Assembly (NCBI GenBank): GCA_040222855.1
Contig: JAVKCD010000019.1
Location: 976,912-1,040,911 of the forward strand
Source of the DNA: Phycisphaeraceae bacterium
GTDB lineage: Bacteria; Planctomycetota; Phycisphaerae; Phycisphaerales; Phycisphaeraceae
DNA: 64,000 nucleotides
Direction: 5' to 3'
The notes under the pieces were generated by a model. The model did no database searches, had not been told where the DNA came from, and worked only from the letters and a program-made list of their open reading frames with translations. Shown here one piece after another: positions 60,789 through 64,000 of the stretch. Each line of letters opens with the position of its first letter. The stretch's first letter is position 1. The translations under genes were made by a program, and so were the position numbers.

Positions 60789-62195
60789 ATGGATGCTGTG
60801 ATGAGTGATCAGACACACGATCTCTTGGTGATTGGTGCGGGGCCGGGTGGTTATGTGGCGGCGATACGGGGGGCGCAGCTGGGGTTGGATGTGGCTTGTG
60901 TGGATGAGCACGAGGCGCTTGGGGGGACGTGTCTGCGGGTGGGGTGTATTCCGTCGAAGGCGCTGCTGGAGTCTTCGGAGCATTTTGAGGTGGCGGGGCA
61001 TCATCTGGGGGATCACGGGGTGAGGGTGTCGGGGGTGGAGTTGGACCTGGGGGCGATGATGGCGCGGAAGGACAAGGTGGTGGGGAACCTGACGAAGGGG
61101 ATCGCGGGGCTGTTTAAGAAGAACAAGATCACGCGGTATCACGGGCGGGCTGCGTTTAACGAGGATCGGACGGTGTCGATTTCTTCGGGGAAAGATGACG
61201 GGGCAGTGGTGCGGGCGGAGAACTATCTGATTGCGACGGGTTCTACGCCTATCTCGCTGCCGGGGGTGGACCTGGGGCATGCGCGGATTGACACGTCGAC
61301 CGAGGCGATTGCTTACGAGGATGTGCCCAAGACGATGGCGGTGATCGGGGCGGGGGCGATCGGGTTGGAGTTGGGGTCGGTGTGGCGGCGGCTGGGGGCT
61401 GAGGTGACGGTGATCGAGTATCTGGATTACATCCTGCCGGGGATTGATCGGGAGATCGCGGATGAGGCGCAGAAGGTGTTTACGAAGCAGGGATTGGCGT
61501 TCATGCTGGGGTCGCGGGTGACTGGGGCGATGGGCAAGCCTCACAATGTGACGGTGCAGGTGGAGGGGCGTGATCCGTTGACGTTTGATCGGGTGCTGGT
61601 GGCGGTGGGTCGGCGGCCGAACACGGAGGGGTTGAATCTGGAGGCGGTTGGGCTGAGTGTGGATGATCGGGGGAAGATCAAGACGGACTCGCACTTCGAG
61701 ACGTCGGCGGATCATATTTACGCGGTCGGCGATGTGATTGCGGGGCCGATGCTGGCGCACAAGGCGGAGGAAGAGGGGGTGGCGTGTGTGGAGCACTTGG
61801 TGACGGGGGCGTCGCACATCGATTACGACGCGATCCCGGCGATTGTGTACACGGAGCCGGAGATTGCTTCGGTGGGCAAGACGGAGCAGCAACTGGCGGA
61901 AGCGGGGGTTGAGTTCAAGAAGGGGGTGTTCCCGTTCTTGGGTAACGGGCGGGCGCAGGCGATCAATGCGGCGGGCGGGCGGGTGAAGATTCTGGCGGAC
62001 GCGACGACGGATCGGCTGCTGGGGGTGCACATCATCGGGCGGTCGGCGGGGGACCTGATCGCTGAGGCGGCGGTGGCGATGGCAATGCATGCCTCGGCGG
62101 AGGACATCGCCCGGGCACCCCATGCGCACCCGACGCTGGCTGAGGCGTTGAAGGAGGCGGCGTTGGGGGTGGATGGCCGGACGATCCATATGTGA
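60789..62195 (+). CDS. lpd: Dihydrolipoamide dehydrogenase (E3)
   Basis: FAD flavoprotein of 468 residues that reoxidises the E2 dihydrolipoyl group with NAD+. FAD binding is DLLVIGAGPGGYVAAIRG. The redox disulfide is GGTCLRVGCIPSKALL (Cys48, Cys53). NAD binding is MAVIGAGAIGLELGSVWRRLG. The second FAD motif is IYAVGDVIAGPMLAHKAEEEG and the C-terminal dimer site HAHPTLAEALKEAAL contains the catalytic His/Glu pair. ATG 60801 is an alternative start four codons in. It completes the oxoglutarate dehydrogenase set and may also serve other 2-oxoacid complexes. Confidence 0.96.
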   Translation: MDAVMSDQTHDLLVIGAGPGGYVAAIRGAQLGLDVACVDEHEALGGTCLRVGCIPSKALLESSEHFEVAGHHLGDHGVRVSGVELDLGAMMARKDKVVGNLTKGIAGLFKKNKITRYHGRAAFNEDRTVSISSGKDDGAVVRAENYLIATGSTPISLPGVDLGHARIDTSTEAIAYEDVPKTMAVIGAGAIGLELGSVWRRLGAEVTVIEYLDYILPGIDREIADEAQKVFTKQGLAFMLGSRVTGAMGKPHNVTVQVEGRDPLTFDRVLVAVGRRPNTEGLNLEAVGLSVDDRGKIKTDSHFETSADHIYAVGDVIAGPMLAHKAEEEGVACVEHLVTGASHIDYDAIPAIVYTEPEIASVGKTEQQLAEAGVEFKKGVFPFLGNGRAQAINAAGGRVKILADATTDRLLGVHIIGRSAGDLIAEAAVAMAMHASAEDIARAPHAHPTLAEALKEAALGVDGRTIHM

Positions 62196-62216
62196 TGAGA
62201 TTGGTGGCGGGGTGGT

Positions 62217-62222
62217 TATACT
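62217..62222 (+). promoter_or_regulatory. Candidate -10 of a small lipoprotein gene
   Basis: TATACT, 40 bases before the ATG at 62263. The -35 is unclear. Confidence 0.4.
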
Positions 62223-62262
62223 CTTGGTTGCTTAGACCTTGTGCTTGAAGCGAAGGAACGCC

Positions 62263-62748
62263 ATGAGTCGATTTGTCCTGCTGTTAAGTGCGTCGCTGAT
62301 GATTCTGGTGGCTGGTTGTGCGGGTGGTCCATCGACCTATCGGCAGCCGAAGATTATTCCTGAGGGGGCGGTGCCGATTCTCCGTCAGCACGTTGGGGAG
62401 GTTGGTGGCCCGGCGTTCCCGGGGTTGTATGTGATTCGGACGCAGCGTGGTTTTGACAACGCGGGTCTGGTGCGGCCGGATCGGTTCCAGGTAGATTTTG
62501 CATCGGATATGGTGTTGTTGTTTGCTGTGGGGAACGTGAGTGAACGTGGGCACTGGGCGCGGATTGAGTCGGTGCTTGCGAAGGATGGGGAGTATGTGGT
62601 GCGGTGTCGGTACAACTCGCCGGGCGGGGTTCCGGCTCAGGGTCGGTATCGCCCGTTTGCGATGGTGGTGGTTCCCCGGAGTGATATTACGGAGGCCCGG
62701 CCGGTGTTATTGAGGTCGCGGGGGTTGCAGCCGCCCGGGGGTTATTGA
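62263..62748 (+). CDS. Small lipoprotein of unknown function
   Basis: Lipoprotein of 161 residues; MSRFVLLLSASLMILVAGC ends at the lipobox cysteine. The mature part is a compact, probably beta-rich domain with VGGPAFPGLYVIRTQRGFDNAG, VDFASDMVLLFAVGNVSERGHWARIESV and YRPFAMVVVPRSD. It has a faint likeness to protease-complex-inhibitor-type folds, but no family is recognised. The ATG at 62263 with AAGGA six bases upstream is preferred to the in-frame TTG/ATG options upstream. Its stop is one base from the stop of the converging gene. Confidence 0.7.
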   Translation: MSRFVLLLSASLMILVAGCAGGPSTYRQPKIIPEGAVPILRQHVGEVGGPAFPGLYVIRTQRGFDNAGLVRPDRFQVDFASDMVLLFAVGNVSERGHWARIESVLAKDGEYVVRCRYNSPGGVPAQGRYRPFAMVVVPRSDITEARPVLLRSRGLQPPGGY

Positions 62749-62749
62749 G

Positions 62750-64000
62750 TCATTGATCTTTGTAGAGTCGGGTGGGGAGTTGGGCGCCTTCGGGCAATTC
62801 AATGACGACGCGGAAGCCGAGCATTTCGAGTTGTGTGTTGGGGGGTGGGGTTCTTCGGTCGCCCAGGCGTGAGTCGAAGACGGAGCAGGCCCAGGAACCG
62901 CCTTTGACAATGGGGGTGTTGTCGTCGGCGGTGGCCCATTCGGCGACGTTTCCGTGGATGTTGTAGAGGCCCCAGTTGTTGGGCGGGTAGGGTTCGACGC
63001 CTGTGCCGATTTCTGCGGTGAAGAGGTGGGCGTCCTCGGCTTCCCATTGGTAGCGGGTGGGGCTGTCGCCGATGGTGATGCCGTTAGCGGTGGCGCGGCC
63101 GGTGACGCGGACACCCCAGTGGAAGGGGGCTTCGGGGTCGGCGTTGGCGCGGGCTGCGTATTCCCATTCGGCTTCGGTGGGGAGTCGGTAGGTGATGCCT
63201 TCGCGTTGGGTGAGCCAGGTGCAGAAGTCGGTGGCTTCGGTGGCGCTGACGAAGACGACGGGGTGGCGGTCGGTCTGGTTGAAGGTCTGGCCTTCGACGG
63301 AGATGAGTGGGGGGCGTTTCCAGGGGAGAGCGTCGGCGACGGCCTGGTTTTGATCGGGTCCGGTGACGCCTTGCCGGGTCAGTTGGTCGCGGAGGAAGGC
63401 TTCGTACTGACCACGGGTGACCTCGAAGCGGCTGACGAGGATGGTTCGATCGACGCGGCCGGAGCGGCGGAGTTCGGTGTCGCTGATGCCGTCGGTGGGG
63501 TCGGGTCGTCGGGTGGCGTGTCCCATGGCGACGTCTCCGCCTTGGAGGGCGACGAAGGTCATGCCGAGGGTGTTGCGTTTGCCGTCGGCGAGTCTGACGG
63601 CGGCGGCTTCGGTGGCGGCGAGAGGGAGGAGGTCGTTGATGGAGGTCCAGCGGGCGACGTGCTGCTGTGCTTTGTCTTCGATGGCCGCGACTTGATCGGG
63701 GAGGGTGTCGATGAAGGCGGGCAGGGTTTCGGATGAAGGTGTGTGGCTGAGTGCCTGGTTGTTGAGGTTGGCGAATAGTAGTTCGAGGTCGTGGCTGATG
63801 GCGTTGATGGTGCTTCGGTGTTGTTTGAGCGTGTCCCAGGTGGGCCCGCCGAAGTCGGCGAAGAAGTCGCCGGTCTCGTTGAAGGTGTCGTTGAGACGTG
63901 ACATTGTGCTGCTGAGTGCGGCCAGAGCGGAGAGCTGGGTCTGGTCCATGGCCTGCCCGGCGTAGGCGAGGTCGGCGACGGCGTCGGCGGTGGTGCGTAG
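62750..64000 (-). CDS. Formylglycine-generating-enzyme-like (SUMF1) protein, cut by window edge
   Basis: The frame is open to the window edge, so the N-terminus is missing; 417 codons are visible. The first 130 are helical and coiled-coil-like (DQTQLSALAALSSTMSRLNDTF, DTLPDQVAAIEDKAQQHVARW). The remainder is an FGE-sulfatase domain: MTFVALQGGDVAMGH, SRFEVTRGQYEAFL, HPVVFVSATEATDFCTWLTQREGITYRLPTEAEWEYAARAN, NNWGLYNIHGNVAEWATAD, VKGGSWACSVFDSRLGDRR and LGFRVV. Cys in GGSWACS is near the FGE cysteine region, but the usual copper-ligand cysteine pair is not clear, so it may be a structural SUMF1 domain, as is common in planctomycetes. Confidence 0.85.
   Translation of the reverse strand, partial: LRTTADAVADLAYAGQAMDQTQLSALAALSSTMSRLNDTFNETGDFFADFGGPTWDTLKQHRSTINAISHDLELLFANLNNQALSHTPSSETLPAFIDTLPDQVAAIEDKAQQHVARWTSINDLLPLAATEAAAVRLADGKRNTLGMTFVALQGGDVAMGHATRRPDPTDGISDTELRRSGRVDRTILVSRFEVTRGQYEAFLRDQLTRQGVTGPDQNQAVADALPWKRPPLISVEGQTFNQTDRHPVVFVSATEATDFCTWLTQREGITYRLPTEAEWEYAARANADPEAPFHWGVRVTGRATANGITIGDSPTRYQWEAEDAHLFTAEIGTGVEPYPPNNWGLYNIHGNVAEWATADDNTPIVKGGSWACSVFDSRLGDRRTPPPNTQLEMLGFRVVIELPEGAQLPTRLYKDQ

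Noticed and set aside
1-64000. CRISPR array, tRNA, rRNA or transposase
   Set aside because: No regularly spaced direct repeats, no cloverleaf with a T-loop consensus and no transposase-like reading frame were seen; this was an eye scan, so a short tRNA could still be missed.

Overview
The window looks like a chromosomal segment of a high-GC Planctomycetota bacterium, most likely from the Phycisphaerae lineage. This is an inference. It rests on a pseudopilin with the planctomycete-style N-terminus and FADGHA tail motif, exosortase/PEP-CTERM genes, a GTG-rich high-GC coding style, an alpha2-type glycyl-tRNA synthetase and a full set of Gram-negative envelope genes. I found no tRNA, rRNA, CRISPR array, insertion sequence or phage gene.

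Left third (1-23 kb). A heptose adenylyltransferase and a TPR lipoprotein come first, then a three-gene plus-strand run (tandem-PTPS QueD-like protein, small membrane protein, GH113-like glycosidase). rplU stands alone. A minus-strand lipoprotein operon follows: two LpoB-like proteins, a COG3014-like protein and a YcfL-like protein. After that come an MFS transporter, a MazG-like pyrophosphohydrolase, a secreted protein with a PEP-CTERM-like tail, glycyl-tRNA synthetase with a compositionally odd insert, and a methyltransferase / secreted SIS-like protein / EF-P operon. A methyltransferase is then coupled to an OpuC/EgtU-type ABC transporter, and the section ends with the rpsB-tsf-ilvE-truD operon.

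Middle (23-47 kb). A minus-strand exopolysaccharide/exosortase operon holds a Wza-like export protein, an exosortase-EpsI fusion, a 1497-residue TPR protein, a Wzc-like kinase with a damaged P-loop, an NAD-dependent epimerase and a WecA/MraY-type initiating transferase. Next are gpsA, an inverse-autotransporter-like protein with a beta-helix passenger, a ketosynthase/chain-length-factor-like pair, a DUF1460-like lipoprotein, a canonical PEP-CTERM protein and a pseudopilin.

Right part (46-64 kb). A plus-strand run carries hisF, a PilT-like ATPase, a membrane-anchored GspE/PilB homologue with a lost P-loop lysine, a CvpA-like membrane protein and murD. A palindrome-rich gene-free island follows, then htpX and a TSUP permease. 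The 2-oxoglutarate dehydrogenase genes sucA, sucB and lpd come next, interrupted by a lower-GC membrane-protein gene. The window ends with a small lipoprotein and a formylglycine-generating-enzyme-like gene cut by the right edge.

Several short palindromic repeats recur between distant loci: family A three times, families B and C twice each. The most unusual items are the ketosynthase/CLF-like pair, the two ATPases that both lost the Walker A lysine, the mosaic glycyl-tRNA synthetase, the inverse-autotransporter-like protein and the palindrome island.
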